A DNA stretch of 64,000 bases from Snodgrassella sp. CFCC 13594 (GCF_001590725.1 NZ_LQXR01000004.1:1-64000), one strand, 5' to 3'. Shown: positions 28,457-38,340, numbered from the stretch's first letter. Program-made: numbers and translations. Notes: generated from the sequence alone by a model not told the origin.

Positions 28457-29518
28457 ATGAAATACATGATCAGTATGGTTGCGGTACTGGGTTTGGCTGC
28501 CTGTCAAAGCACAAATCGCTTACCTGAAATGCCGCTTAAACCAACGGCCACTCATTCGCAAACATCATCTCCTGCAATTACTGATCGCGGCACCGACTTA
28601 TTGAGCCGCGGTGATGTACAACGTTTCATTCAAAATGAAGCCCGAAAAGGCCACTACTCACGAGCACAATTAGAAAGTTTTTTCAGTAATGTAGCCTATA
28701 AACCGGGAATTTTGGACGTCATGGACAAACCCGGAACGTCTCAGCCTTGGTACACATTTTGGGCCAACAATGCCAGCAGCAATCGGGTCAGCAGAGGCAA
28801 TGCTTTTATGCAGCAAAACGCCGCTATACTACAGGCAGTATCGGACCGCTATGGCGTGCCTGTTGAATTGATTACTGCCATTGTAGGCATCGAAACCAAT
28901 TATGGTACCAGTATGGGATCTTATCGGGTGGCTGATGCACTCACCACGTTAGGGTTCCATTACCCGCGCCGCGCTGACTATTTCCAGCAAGAATTGGGCC
29001 AATTCTTACAACTGGCTTATGAAGAAAAACAAGACCCTATGAGCTTTAAAGGCAGTTTTGCCGGCGCCATGGGCATGCCCCAATTCATGCCTTCTAGTTG
29101 GCGTCAATGGGCGGTAGACTGGGATGGTGACGGCCACCGGGATATCTGGCGGAATGTGGGAGACACGGCCGCATCTGTGGCTAATTATATGAAACAACAC
29201 GGCTGGCGCAGTGGCCAACCGGTTGCGGTACCGGTGGCATTGAACATAACACCGCAGTTGCAAGCTGCGATTGATGAAAAAACAGCATTGAAATACAGCG
29301 CGGGTCAGCTGCGCTCCTTGGGCGTGGTGATTCCCGAACGCGTTAGCAATGGCGAGAAAGGCGTGTTATATCGTTTAGAAAGTTCGCCCGGAATCTATGA
29401 ATATTGGTTCGGCTTAAACAATTTTTATGCTATCTGGCAATATAACCATAGCCGTTTGTATGTGGCGGCCGTGCGCCAAATTGCGAATGGTGTGAATAAT
29501 GGGGCCGCCAATCTATAG
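28457..29518 (+). CDS. mltB: membrane-bound lytic murein transglycosylase B
   Basis: Lipoprotein enzyme that cleaves peptidoglycan between MurNAc and GlcNAc with 1,6-anhydro formation. The signal MKYMISMVAVLGLAAC ends in a lipobox. The family catalytic glutamate lies in AIVGIETNYGTSMG near residue 147. Conserved MltB blocks are LTTLGFHYPRRADYF, GAMGMPQFMPSSW and DWDGDGHRDIWRNVGD. Length (353) is normal for the family. It is monocistronic, after the L9 terminator. Confidence 0.94.
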   Translation: MKYMISMVAVLGLAACQSTNRLPEMPLKPTATHSQTSSPAITDRGTDLLSRGDVQRFIQNEARKGHYSRAQLESFFSNVAYKPGILDVMDKPGTSQPWYTFWANNASSNRVSRGNAFMQQNAAILQAVSDRYGVPVELITAIVGIETNYGTSMGSYRVADALTTLGFHYPRRADYFQQELGQFLQLAYEEKQDPMSFKGSFAGAMGMPQFMPSSWRQWAVDWDGDGHRDIWRNVGDTAASVANYMKQHGWRSGQPVAVPVALNITPQLQAAIDEKTALKYSAGQLRSLGVVIPERVSNGEKGVLYRLESSPGIYEYWFGLNNFYAIWQYNHSRLYVAAVRQIANGVNNGAANL

Positions 29519-29588
29519 TCAGTGTGCCGATGCAGTGATCATAAGCCCAGCTGACTTCAGGCAACCTAAATCATTTAAAGGTTAAGCG

Positions 29589-30422
29589 ATGCATCCTTCT
29601 TTAAGCGCTAGGCCGTTTCCCCGAGTGTTGACCATTGCCGGTTCAGATTCGGGGGGCGGAGCGGGGATTCAAGCTGATTTGAAAACCATTTCTGCTTTGG
29701 GTGCTTATGGTGCAAGCGTCATTACCGCCATTACGGCTCAAAATACCGTAGGTGTTCAAGCAGTAGAAGCCATGTCGCCATCCTTAATTCGAGCACAATG
29801 CGAATCTGTTTTCAGTGATATACACATTAATGCTGTGAAAATCGGCATGCTTCCGGATGTTGCCAGCATTAGCGTGGTAGCCGAAGTATTGCAACAGCAC
29901 CAGCCTTCATTTGTGGTGCTGGATCCTGTTTTGATTGCCACTTCTGGGGATCTATTGGCTTTGGAAGACACCATTACAGCGATGATTGCACTGCTTTTGC
30001 CCTTGGCTGATGTCATCACCCCAAATTTATCTGAATTAGCGACCCTGACTCAACAATCAGTCGCAGGTACCGAGTTAATAATGCGAAAGCAGGGTGAAGT
30101 GCTCATGAATGCCGGAGCCAAGGCAGTATTGCTTAAAGGAGGGCACTGGGACAATCAAGACGAGGCCATTGATTGGTTATTGACACGAGATTTAGACCCA
30201 CAATGCTTTTGCAGTCCACGGGTGCACACCCATCATACCCATGGCACAGGCTGCACTTTGTCTTCTGCCATTGCGGCCTTGCGCCCACAGCACCATGATT
30301 TATCATCTGCAGTAGGTGCAGCCAAAAGCTATGTGCACAACGCAATTGACGCAAGCCAGTATTGGCATTTGGGTCACGGAAGTGGCCCGTTGGCACATTT
30401 TTGGCGCTTTTTTTCAGATTAG
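29589..30422 (+). CDS. thiD: hydroxymethylpyrimidine (phosphate) kinase
   Basis: ThiD phosphorylates HMP and HMP-P to HMP-PP for thiamine synthesis. The 277-residue ribokinase-like protein shows LTIAGSDSGGGAGIQADLKT at the N-terminus and TAITAQNTVGVQ after it. A VLDPV motif precedes LPLADVITPNLSELATL. The anion-hole and catalytic stretch is HTHGTGCTLSSAIAA, with the base Asp replaced or shifted to Cys as in most ThiD proteins. No other thiamine gene lies near it. Confidence 0.92.
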   Translation: MHPSLSARPFPRVLTIAGSDSGGGAGIQADLKTISALGAYGASVITAITAQNTVGVQAVEAMSPSLIRAQCESVFSDIHINAVKIGMLPDVASISVVAEVLQQHQPSFVVLDPVLIATSGDLLALEDTITAMIALLLPLADVITPNLSELATLTQQSVAGTELIMRKQGEVLMNAGAKAVLLKGGHWDNQDEAIDWLLTRDLDPQCFCSPRVHTHHTHGTGCTLSSAIAALRPQHHDLSSAVGAAKSYVHNAIDASQYWHLGHGSGPLAHFWRFFSD

Positions 30423-30552
30423 TTGCCTGAAGTTGTCTCTACAGTTTGCGAGCATGTCTGCAAAACCTGCTTTTATGGAAAAATATCTTGCAATTATTTG
30501 TTTTGTAACAATAAAATAATCAACAAGACGAAAATTAAAAAGGAGTAGGTGC

Positions 30553-31359
30553 ATGACTCATCCATGGATGTGGGCAATATTGTTGCTCAGCAGTGGTATT
30601 TGGGCAAAGCCGATTGTTACCGTAGAAGGAGAGCAGACAGAACAACAAAGCCATTGTTTCAAGGGTATCAAACAATCCGATAATTGCTCCCAATTCCGTG
30701 TTCAGTTGCCCCAATACAATTCAGCCTGGCTTAACCAAAAAATACAACATGATACCCGCCAATCGTTAGGCGATAAAACACGCCATCATACCCAATCATT
30801 GCGACAACTATTGCAAGCCGCAGCACGCCATCATACAGGCATCAGTAACGGCTACGTTTATACCCAACAAGTCAATATCACCATAAAACCACAAGGAGCC
30901 AATGAACGTTGGGCAGCCTATACGCTGATTCATGATGAATACAATAAAGGTGCTGCCCATGGGAGCACGGTATTGCTCGAAAGAGTGTGGGACGTGCAAG
31001 CCAAGAAGCCTGTTGTACTAACCGACATTTTGATTAACAGCCAGGCACAAAAACGATTATTTCAATTGGCTTACGATGCTGCCATGGCAGATTTTGTGCA
31101 CGATGGAGACTTGAGTGAAGATGAAGCCAAGGCGCAATTGGATGGTGAAATGTTTCATTTTCAGCTCACTCATAATTGGCGCCCTGTAAAAGGTGGATTG
31201 GTGCTGGTATATCAGCAATACGAAATTGCACCTTACGCCTATGGCACACCTACCTTATTTATTTCTGCTGAAGATTTAAGCGACATTGTGAAACCCGCAT
31301 TCCTAGCATATCTGCAACATTGGCCGGTAACACGAAGTGAAATAGGAGTGAAAGATTAA
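30553..31359 (+). CDS. secreted DUF3298/RsiV-like protein
   Basis: Exported protein of 268 residues with an N-terminal signal sequence ending near GIWAKP. The C-terminal half has the DUF3298 pattern: GAAHGSTVLLERVWDVQAKK, a DIL motif, then GGLVLVYQQYEIAPYAYGTP. In Bacillus the related RsiV anti-sigma factor binds lysozyme through this fold. Gram-negative stand-alone members have no agreed role, though lysozyme binding has been considered. No sigma factor lies nearby. GGAG stands before the ATG. Confidence 0.75.
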   Translation: MTHPWMWAILLLSSGIWAKPIVTVEGEQTEQQSHCFKGIKQSDNCSQFRVQLPQYNSAWLNQKIQHDTRQSLGDKTRHHTQSLRQLLQAAARHHTGISNGYVYTQQVNITIKPQGANERWAAYTLIHDEYNKGAAHGSTVLLERVWDVQAKKPVVLTDILINSQAQKRLFQLAYDAAMADFVHDGDLSEDEAKAQLDGEMFHFQLTHNWRPVKGGLVLVYQQYEIAPYAYGTPTLFISAEDLSDIVKPAFLAYLQHWPVTRSEIGVKD

Positions 31360-31458
31360 ATTTCAGTTGATGCTAAGTTAAACCGATGTGCATTGGAACT
31401 TCAATTGGAAAATTTTCCGAATACGCACAAGAAATGTTAATACACAGAGAAACAAAAA

Positions 31459-31986
31459 ATGACAGAACTTGCAATAGTATTTGCCATATTGCTAGCAATA
31501 ATACTTGCCATATTAATGGCTGTATTTGTATTTGCGAGCAGCAATAATAGTGAAAATGAAGATACAAAAAGAAGTGAACCAGAAATATGGCCGTTTTACA
31601 AAACTAGGCTAATGACAGTACCAGAACAAAAATTATACTGGAAATTAAAAAGAGCCTTGCCGCACCTAATAGTATTGGCACAAGTACAGGCAAGCAGAAC
31701 AATAAGGGTAAAAAATGGACATAGTTTTAAATATTGGTTCAATCGAATAAACAGAACAAGTTATGACTTTGTTATATGCAACAAAAACAGTTTCCCTTTG
31801 GCCGTAATAGAACTAGACGACAGCAGCCACGACAACGAAAAAAGACAAGCTGATGACAATCGGAAAAACAAAGCACTGGAAGGCGCAAAGTTAAAACTAT
31901 TTCGCTGGAGAATGAACGAAATACCAGATGAAAATGCAATAAGGGAAATATTCAAAACCTTAGAAATAAATAGTTCACCAATGTGA
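31459..31986 (+). CDS. membrane-anchored DUF2726 protein
   Basis: Protein of 175 residues with one N-terminal transmembrane helix (about residues 3-26). A cytoplasmic DUF2726 domain follows, starting at LMTVPEQKLYWKLKRALP. The domain shows a nuclease-like acidic pattern: YDFVICNK, then AVIELDDSSHDNEKRQADD and LKLFRWRM, in the order seen in restriction-endonuclease-like folds (Asp, Glu-x-Asp, Lys). Activity is unproven for the family. Codon use is clearly AT-rich (many ATA codons) compared with neighbours, so it may be recently acquired. Confidence 0.7.
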   Translation: MTELAIVFAILLAIILAILMAVFVFASSNNSENEDTKRSEPEIWPFYKTRLMTVPEQKLYWKLKRALPHLIVLAQVQASRTIRVKNGHSFKYWFNRINRTSYDFVICNKNSFPLAVIELDDSSHDNEKRQADDNRKNKALEGAKLKLFRWRMNEIPDENAIREIFKTLEINSSPM

Positions 31987-32117
31987 AGTATTTTCAGGCA
32001 GCCGCTTTTATCGGCGCTGATTGTCTATTTCGCATAATGTATATTATGTTAAATTATCTATCTATTTTTCAGGCAGCCCTAGACTACCTGAAACTGTGCT
32101 AGTTTATATATTCAAAA

Positions 32118-32648
32118 TTATTGGTTGTGCCAACGTTGCTCTGATTCTTTAATCACAGCTTTTGCTTCCTCAATGTCTCCCCAATTAACCACTTGTGTGC
32201 TACCTGCTTTTTTCAAGTCTTTATAATGATTAAAATGAAACTCAATTTGTTTAATCAATTGTGGGGGCAAATCAGCTAAAGTTTGAATGGCATTCCCGTT
32301 GTTTCGGTCATCTGCAGGTACCACAACCACTTTGTCGTCCACTTCACCATCATCAACAAATTTCATCACGCCGATTACGCGGGCTTGTAAATAAATTCCA
32401 GTACTTAAAGGCTGATCCGTAATAATCAACGCGTCCAATTCATCGCCATCTTCATCCAATGTTTGTGGGATAAAGCCATAGTTCGTAGGCTTAGCAAAAA
32501 TAATAGGCTCAACACGATCCAATTTCATCGCACCTAATTTACGGTCCCATTCAATTTTGTGGTTGGATCCCTCTGGAATCTCAACGACCACATTAATCAG
32601 GCCATTCGCTACATCACCTGCGTCCAAAATTTGATTGAAATCTGCCAT
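32118..32648 (-). CDS. ppa: inorganic pyrophosphatase
   Basis: Soluble family I pyrophosphatase of 176 residues that hydrolyses PPi to phosphate and drives biosynthesis. The metal-binding aspartates lie in DEDGDELDALI. Substrate-binding pieces IPEGSNHKIEWDRKLG, NYGFIPQT and VVVPADDRN are intact. AAGGA stands 7 bases upstream of the ATG at 32648. Two degenerate uptake copies follow at 31993 and 32068, the second forming a weak hairpin that may end the transcript. Confidence 0.96.
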   Translation of the reverse strand: MADFNQILDAGDVANGLINVVVEIPEGSNHKIEWDRKLGAMKLDRVEPIIFAKPTNYGFIPQTLDEDGDELDALIITDQPLSTGIYLQARVIGVMKFVDDGEVDDKVVVVPADDRNNGNAIQTLADLPPQLIKQIEFHFNHYKDLKKAGSTQVVNWGDIEEAKAVIKESEQRWHNQ

Positions 32649-32953
32649 GGTTTTGTCCTTCGTGTATTGAAAACACTCTTATTGTAAACAAAGCGTTCGA
32701 AATTGCCCAATGCTTTGTGTTGCGTAGTGCCATATCATGGCGTCAAAATAAACTTAAATTCATGAGCTTGTTGTAATCCATCTGTTGCCCTCTTGCCAAC
32801 TTTAAAATGGCATGGGATAGTGTGTCACGGTCATTCATTTCATTCGATTCAAAAACAAGCAATAGCCTTACTTAAAAATAAAGTGGCCTTGATGGCAGTG
32901 CTGTACAACACAAACTAGCCCAAACCAAAATCAGTATGTAAAAGGAACATGGA
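32649..32953. other. divergent promoter region
   Basis: This 305-bp gap separates ppa from the oppositely directed putrescine operon. I see no gene, RNA or clear repeat. It must hold promoters for both sides. Confidence 0.4.
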
Positions 32954-33709
32954 ATGCAAAAGCGTCCTTTAATTGGGATGCCATGCGATATTAAACGCAT
33001 CGGCAAGTGGGATTTTCATGCGGTAGGTGATAAATACATACAAGCGGTGCAACATGCTGTTGGTGATGTTATTTTATTGCCAGCGTTGGCCGACCAAACT
33101 ACGCTGGCGCGTCTTCTGCCGCTGCTAGATGGTTTGTTTCTCACTGGTGCATACTCAAATATTGAACCTCATCACTATGGGGAAGGTGCATCTCGAGATG
33201 GAACCCTGCATGATCCGGCACGCGATGGCACGACCCTACCATTGATACACACAGTTTTGGAGATGGGCATGCCTTTGATGGGGGTTTGTCGCGGTTTTCA
33301 AGAGATCAATGTGGCATTGGGCGGTACTTTGCATCAGCATATACAAGAATTGCCCGGTCACTTGGACCACAGGGAGCCCGATGCACCCATTGAAGTGCAA
33401 TATGGAGATGCCCATCCGATTCGTATTTTGGATAACACCTTACTTAAGAATTGGTTGCATACCGATACAGTTATGGTGAATTCCTTGCATCAGCAAGGTG
33501 TTAAGGATTTGGCTTCAGGACTTACGATTGAAGCCGTGGCACCCGATGGCATTATTGAAGCATTTCGTATTGATCATGCCCGGCTCTTTGGTTATGCCGT
33601 GCAATGGCATCCGGAATGGCAATATGATCAAAAAGCCCCTTCCATCGCTATTTTTAATGCCTATCGCGAGGCTTGTGAAAGCTATCACAAACTCAAGCAA
33701 GTAGAATAA
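32954..33709 (+). CDS. puuD: gamma-glutamyl-GABA hydrolase (PuuD-like)
   Basis: Class I glutamine-amidotransferase-like hydrolase of 251 residues. In putrescine breakdown PuuD/SpuA releases GABA from gamma-glutamyl-GABA. The nucleophilic cysteine is in PLMGVCRGFQEINVALGG and the His-Pro-Glu part of the triad in AVQWHPEWQ. The substrate region PHHYGEGASRDGTLHDPARD is of the PuuD type. AGGAA lies before the ATG. It heads a three-gene set with puuA and spuC. Confidence 0.9.
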   Translation: MQKRPLIGMPCDIKRIGKWDFHAVGDKYIQAVQHAVGDVILLPALADQTTLARLLPLLDGLFLTGAYSNIEPHHYGEGASRDGTLHDPARDGTTLPLIHTVLEMGMPLMGVCRGFQEINVALGGTLHQHIQELPGHLDHREPDAPIEVQYGDAHPIRILDNTLLKNWLHTDTVMVNSLHQQGVKDLASGLTIEAVAPDGIIEAFRIDHARLFGYAVQWHPEWQYDQKAPSIAIFNAYREACESYHKLKQVE

Positions 33710-33737
33710 ACAACACCCTCAAACCCAAAGGTGATTT

Positions 33738-35072
33738 ATGTATGATGATATTTTTGAATGGCTTAAAGAACATGGTATTACTGAAGTAGAATGTATTCTG
33801 CCCGATATTACAGGCGTTGCGCGCGGCAAAATTATTCCCAAAGATAAATTTATTTCCGAACCTGACATGAGGCTGCCTGAAGCCGTATTGCTGCAAACGG
33901 TCACAGGCGAATATCCGGAAACAGACATGTTGGACGAAACCGACTCTGACATGGAACTGAAACCAGATGCCGCTACATTGCGTTATGTTCCTTGGGCACA
34001 GGATCCCACTGCCTCACTGATTTTTGATTGTTTCACGCCAGATGGTTTACCAGTAGAAACTGCACCGCGTAATGTGCTCAAACGCATCCTAAAATTATAC
34101 GAAAACATGGGATTGGCGCCAATAGTGGCCCCAGAAATGGAATTCTACCTAATTTCCCCCAATCCCGATCCCGATATTCCCCTCAAACCACCTGTTGGAC
34201 GCACCGGACGCAGCGAATTTGGACGGCGCTCATACGCCATCGACGCAGTGAATGAATTTGATCCTTTGTTTGAGGAAATTTACGATTATTGCCATGCCCA
34301 AAATTTGGAAGTAGACACATTGATTCATGAAATTGGTGCAGCGCAAATGGAGATTAATTTTCTGCATGGCAATGCGTTAGAGCTCGCTGACCAAGTGTTT
34401 TTGTTTAAGCGAACGGTTCGCGAAGCGGCTTTTCACCACAAAATGTATGCCACTTTCATGGCCAAACCCATGGAAGGCGAGCCAGGCAGCGCGATGCATA
34501 TCCATCAAAGCCTTACCGATGTGAATACCGGAAACAATGCCTTCAGCAATGAAGATGGTTCTCCTTCAGAACTATTTTTCTACTTTATCGGCGGGCTACA
34601 AAAATACTTGCCATTAACCATGCCCTTTTTTGCGCCATATGTGAATTCATTCCGTCGTTTGACCCGTTACACGGCGGCGCCCACCAACGTGGAATGGGGT
34701 TACGACAATCGCACTGTTGGTTTACGTGTGCCCCGCTCTTCCCCAAAAGGCCGGCGCATTGAAAACCGATTGGCAGGCGTCGATGTGAATCCGTATTTGG
34801 CCATCGCTTGTTCTTTGGCCTGTGGCTATTTGGGGATTAAAGAAAAATTACAACCCAATGCCCCGATGACCACCAATGGCTATGCCTTACCTTACCAATT
34901 CCCTACCACATTAGAGGAATCTATCGAAAGATTGCGCGGTTGTGAGCCTTTCCATGACATCATGGGTAAGCGCTTTGTGGAAATGTATATTGCGGTTAAA
35001 GAACAGGAAGTATCTGAATATTTCCGGGTTATTAGCCCGTGGGAACGCAAATTCTTACTGTTGCATGTGTAG
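33738..35072 (+). CDS. puuA: gamma-glutamylpolyamine synthetase (PuuA/SpuI-like)
   Basis: Glutamine-synthetase-family ligase of 444 residues that probably joins glutamate to putrescine or another polyamine, opening the gamma-glutamyl pathway. Family motifs visible are VAPEMEFYLI, QMEINFLHG, GSAMHIHQSL (ATP and metal site) and RVPRSSPKGRRIENRLAG. The tyrosine adenylylation region of true GlnA is absent. The 28-bp gap after puuD and the aminotransferase behind it support the polyamine role over ammonia assimilation. A DNA uptake 12-mer lies at 33870-33881. Confidence 0.88.
   Translation: MYDDIFEWLKEHGITEVECILPDITGVARGKIIPKDKFISEPDMRLPEAVLLQTVTGEYPETDMLDETDSDMELKPDAATLRYVPWAQDPTASLIFDCFTPDGLPVETAPRNVLKRILKLYENMGLAPIVAPEMEFYLISPNPDPDIPLKPPVGRTGRSEFGRRSYAIDAVNEFDPLFEEIYDYCHAQNLEVDTLIHEIGAAQMEINFLHGNALELADQVFLFKRTVREAAFHHKMYATFMAKPMEGEPGSAMHIHQSLTDVNTGNNAFSNEDGSPSELFFYFIGGLQKYLPLTMPFFAPYVNSFRRLTRYTAAPTNVEWGYDNRTVGLRVPRSSPKGRRIENRLAGVDVNPYLAIACSLACGYLGIKEKLQPNAPMTTNGYALPYQFPTTLEESIERLRGCEPFHDIMGKRFVEMYIAVKEQEVSEYFRVISPWERKFLLLHV
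33870..33881 (+). repeat. DNA uptake sequence inside puuA
   Basis: A perfect, unpaired AGGCTGCCTGAA copy that encodes part of the puuA N-terminal region. Confidence 0.7.
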
Positions 35073-35157
35073 TCTAAGATGGTTATGGCTGCCTTTAATC
35101 GGTTGCCTGAAAAGCCCAGATCATCCAGAACACCACTTTAATTGAGGAGCGAATTCA

Positions 35158-36549
35158 ATGAGTAAAAAAAATTACGGCAAACAAGACACCCAACATCATT
35201 TGCACCCTTTCTCCGATAATGCTGCATTGAAAAATGAAGGCGTGCGCGTCATGACACATGCCAAAGGAATCTATGTTTATGATGATGAAGGGAATAAAAT
35301 CACAGATGGCATGGCTGGTTTGTGGTGTGTAAATATCGGCTATGGCCGCAAAGAATTGGCTAATGTAGCCAAAAAGCAAATGGAAACCCTTCCGTTTTAC
35401 AATACTTTTTTTAAAACTACCCACCCCGCTGTGATTGAACTGACATCCAAACTCATGGAAATCACGCCCGAAGGCTTTAACCATGTGTTTTACACTGGTT
35501 CTGGCTCAGAATCAGTCGACACCATGATGCGGATGGTTCGCCATTATTGGTCTTCGATTGGCAAGCCAGAAAAAAAAGTCATCATCGGTCGCTGGAATGG
35601 CTACCACGGCTCCACGATTGGAGGCACAAGTTTGGGCGGGATGAAAAGTATGCATGAGCAAGGTGGTCTGCCCATTGCCAATGTAGTACACATCGAGCAG
35701 CCTTGGTATTACGGTCTGGCTCAAAATGATGAAAGTGTCGAAGCATTTGGTATTCGTGCCGCCAACTGGCTGGAAGACAAAATCAAAGAAATTGGTGCAG
35801 ACAAAATTGCAGCATTTGTGGGTGAACCAATACAAGGAGCTGGAGGTGTCATTATTCCACCCAAAACCTATTGGCCACGTATTCAGGAACTTTGCCGCCA
35901 ATATGATATTTTATTGGTTGCCGATGAAGTAATTTGTGGTTATGGCCGTACAGGTCATTGGTTTGGCCATGAAGCCTTCGGATTCCAACCCGATATTTTT
36001 ACCACTGCAAAAGGGCTTTCCTCTGGCTACTTACCCATTGGCGCAGTGCTGGTCAATGACAAAGTGACTGATGGTTTGCTGGCCGGCGGCGAATTCAATC
36101 ATGGCTTTACTTACAGTGGGCACCCTGTTTCTGCGGCAGTTGCCAAAGCCAATTTAGACATTCTGGATGAAGAAGGGGTTGTTAAAAAAGTCCATGATAA
36201 AACGGGCCCTTATATGAAACAGCGTTGGAAAGAAACTTTTAGCGGCTTTAAATACGTGGATGATGTACGCAGCGAAGGCTTGATGTGTGGCTTTACTCTG
36301 GTTAAAGACAAAAACACGCGCGAGTTATTTCCAAATCCTGGCGAAATGGGACTGATGTGTCGGGACATTTTCTTCAAAAATAATTTGATTATGCGCGCTT
36401 GTGGTGATCATATTGTGGCAGCACCTCCTTTGATCATCACCAAGAAAGAAATAGACAAAATGCTCGCTACGGCAGCAGAATGTTTACGCGAATTTGAAAT
36501 AAAAGTTGATGCTCTCTTGGCTAAAAATGCAGTTGTAGAAGCCGAGTAA
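35158..36549 (+). CDS. spuC: class III aminotransferase, putrescine:pyruvate type (SpuC-like)
   Basis: PLP enzyme of 463 residues in the omega-transaminase group, close to Pseudomonas SpuC. The N-terminal HLHPFSDNAALKNEGVRVMT and GMAGLWCVNIGYGRKEL blocks are typical. The PLP lysine lies in DIFTTAKGLSSGYLPIGAV near residue 285. The aspartate that pairs with the pyridine nitrogen is in LLVADEVICGYGRTG. AGGAG stands 8 bases before the ATG. It is the last gene of the putrescine operon. The dehydrogenase that should follow (PuuC/GabD type) is not in this window. Confidence 0.88.
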   Translation: MSKKNYGKQDTQHHLHPFSDNAALKNEGVRVMTHAKGIYVYDDEGNKITDGMAGLWCVNIGYGRKELANVAKKQMETLPFYNTFFKTTHPAVIELTSKLMEITPEGFNHVFYTGSGSESVDTMMRMVRHYWSSIGKPEKKVIIGRWNGYHGSTIGGTSLGGMKSMHEQGGLPIANVVHIEQPWYYGLAQNDESVEAFGIRAANWLEDKIKEIGADKIAAFVGEPIQGAGGVIIPPKTYWPRIQELCRQYDILLVADEVICGYGRTGHWFGHEAFGFQPDIFTTAKGLSSGYLPIGAVLVNDKVTDGLLAGGEFNHGFTYSGHPVSAAVAKANLDILDEEGVVKKVHDKTGPYMKQRWKETFSGFKYVDDVRSEGLMCGFTLVKDKNTRELFPNPGEMGLMCRDIFFKNNLIMRACGDHIVAAPPLIITKKEIDKMLATAAECLREFEIKVDALLAKNAVVEAE

Positions 36550-36561
36550 GCAATGTTTTAG

Positions 36562-36603
36562 GCCGCCATAGATTGATACCAAAGTATCGGTGTCATTGGC
36601 GGC
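36562..36603 (+). terminator. terminator after spuC
   Basis: Outer stem GCCGCCA/TGGCGGC with an inner stem GATAC/GTATC and loop CAAA, followed by TTTTCCTTTT. It closes the puuD-puuA-spuC transcript 12 bases past the stop. It is not DUS-based. Confidence 0.75.
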
Positions 36604-36837
36604 TTTTCCTTTTGTGTCAAGCTTCCACACATGGGCTTCAGATTATTTGAATTTGAAGTCGTTGGATATTTGCTATTAGCGCGACTTTTGCAAATAGCTA
36701 TTAATCTATACTCTCTTATCCATTTTCAAAACCGTTGGATTATAATTTCCCAATAGTCTGCTAATGATTTGACATTAGACAAAGATGATAACTGTGGTTG
36801 AATTTTGAAATTTTATTTATTTTCAGAGGTTTATTGA

Positions 36838-38340
36838 ATGGGTAGTGTTGTTTTTCTTCAAATTGTTACCGTTATTTTTGCCCTATCCATCATCACCACT
36901 TTGATGAACAAGCGCATTTTTTCTATGCCACAGGCAATTGGCGTACCCATCGTTTCGGCCATATTGGTGTTCATTCTACAATGGGGTGTCAATCTCTTTG
37001 GGCACAATAGCTTCGTGCATGTTGATATAGAAGCTCTGCGCAAGGCGGTGCGACATGTGAATTTTTATGATTTTCTGGTCAATGGGGTAATCTGCTTTAT
37101 TCTGACCTCATCAGCTTTGAAATTCAAAATCTCGGATTTACACCGATATTGGCGTCAAATTGTTATTTTGGCATCCTTAGCGCTCTTGCTGTGTGCGCTA
37201 TTTTTTGGCGGCCTTTTGTATGGCTACCAGTATTTATTTGGGGAGCATGTCCCACTACTGATCTTGCTGTTATTGGGTTCTGCACTTGGGGCCACAGACC
37301 CCATTGGCATAAAAGGTGTACTCAACTCAGTCAAGGCCCCTCGACATTTAATGGTGAAGCTCGAGGGCGAATCTTTATTTAATGATGCCATGTGTATCGT
37401 GGTGTTTATGACTATTTTAAAATTTCTGAATGGCAGTCATATTTCTGTTGCGGGTATTTTGGAAAATTTCTTTTATGAAATCATCGTGGCTGTACTGATT
37501 GGCTTTGTGTTTGGTCTAATGGCTTTACGCTTGCTTAAAGGCAAACATGAGATGGAATCATTGATACTCACCACTGCTCTTTTGGCTTCTAGTTCTTATT
37601 TGGTCTCCTATTTTGCCCATGCATCTGGGCCTATTGCTTGTGTTGTGGGCGGGCTGATTGTGGGCAACAAATGGCAGGAAATTCTGCAAAAACAAGAAAT
37701 TGATGAAATTAATAATTTTTGGCATGCAGTTGAGGGAATCATTAACTCTTTTTTATTCACTTTAATTGGGCTAGAGTTATTTTTAGTCGATATCAGCAAA
37801 ACGCTGTTTTTAGGTGGTATAGCCGCATTTGTGTTGTTACACCTCAGCCGTTTTGCCGGCAATTTCCTTGCATTCAGTTTTTTCCCGAGAGTACGGCGCA
37901 AAAGTTATCACGGTAGCCTCACCATTTTGTCTTGGGGTGGTGTTCGTGGTGGCATTTCGTTGGCTTTGATTTTGGCCGTTGCCAATTTACCTGCTCTGCA
38001 AGCGTATAGCGATATCCTAATTGGGTATACTTTTATCTGCGTATTGCTATCAGGTGTAGTCTGTGGTTTAGGGTTGCCTGAAGTCATGAATGCCTATTAT
38101 CACAATCCCGATGAGCCGAAAACCGGTTTTCGTGGCTGGTATCAACGGCAATGCCACAAATTTAATCGCAGCGGCGTGATGTATACCATTGAAGAACGGC
38201 AAGATGGCACGGAATTTATTTCTGTGTACAATCCAGTCGCCGTGGCTACCGCAGCGGCGGATGCTGAGCACGAAGTAACCTTAAGCCCTTCAGAAGTTCA
38301 AGCCAAAGTAGACAAATTGGAGAATCCAGATAATTTCTGA
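36838..38340 (+). CDS. CPA1-family sodium/proton antiporter
   Basis: Cation:proton antiporter of 500 residues with about twelve helices and a hydrophilic tail of roughly 80 residues. The ion-binding ATDPIGIKGVL and GESLFNDAMCIVVF motifs of the NhaP/YjcE group are intact, as is SWGGVRGGISLALILA. It would exchange Na+ or K+ for protons and regulate internal pH. It has its own 3' hairpin and stands alone between the putrescine operon and the convergent GntR gene. Confidence 0.87.
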   Translation: MGSVVFLQIVTVIFALSIITTLMNKRIFSMPQAIGVPIVSAILVFILQWGVNLFGHNSFVHVDIEALRKAVRHVNFYDFLVNGVICFILTSSALKFKISDLHRYWRQIVILASLALLLCALFFGGLLYGYQYLFGEHVPLLILLLLGSALGATDPIGIKGVLNSVKAPRHLMVKLEGESLFNDAMCIVVFMTILKFLNGSHISVAGILENFFYEIIVAVLIGFVFGLMALRLLKGKHEMESLILTTALLASSSYLVSYFAHASGPIACVVGGLIVGNKWQEILQKQEIDEINNFWHAVEGIINSFLFTLIGLELFLVDISKTLFLGGIAAFVLLHLSRFAGNFLAFSFFPRVRRKSYHGSLTILSWGGVRGGISLALILAVANLPALQAYSDILIGYTFICVLLSGVVCGLGLPEVMNAYYHNPDEPKTGFRGWYQRQCHKFNRSGVMYTIEERQDGTEFISVYNPVAVATAAADAEHEVTLSPSEVQAKVDKLENPDNF

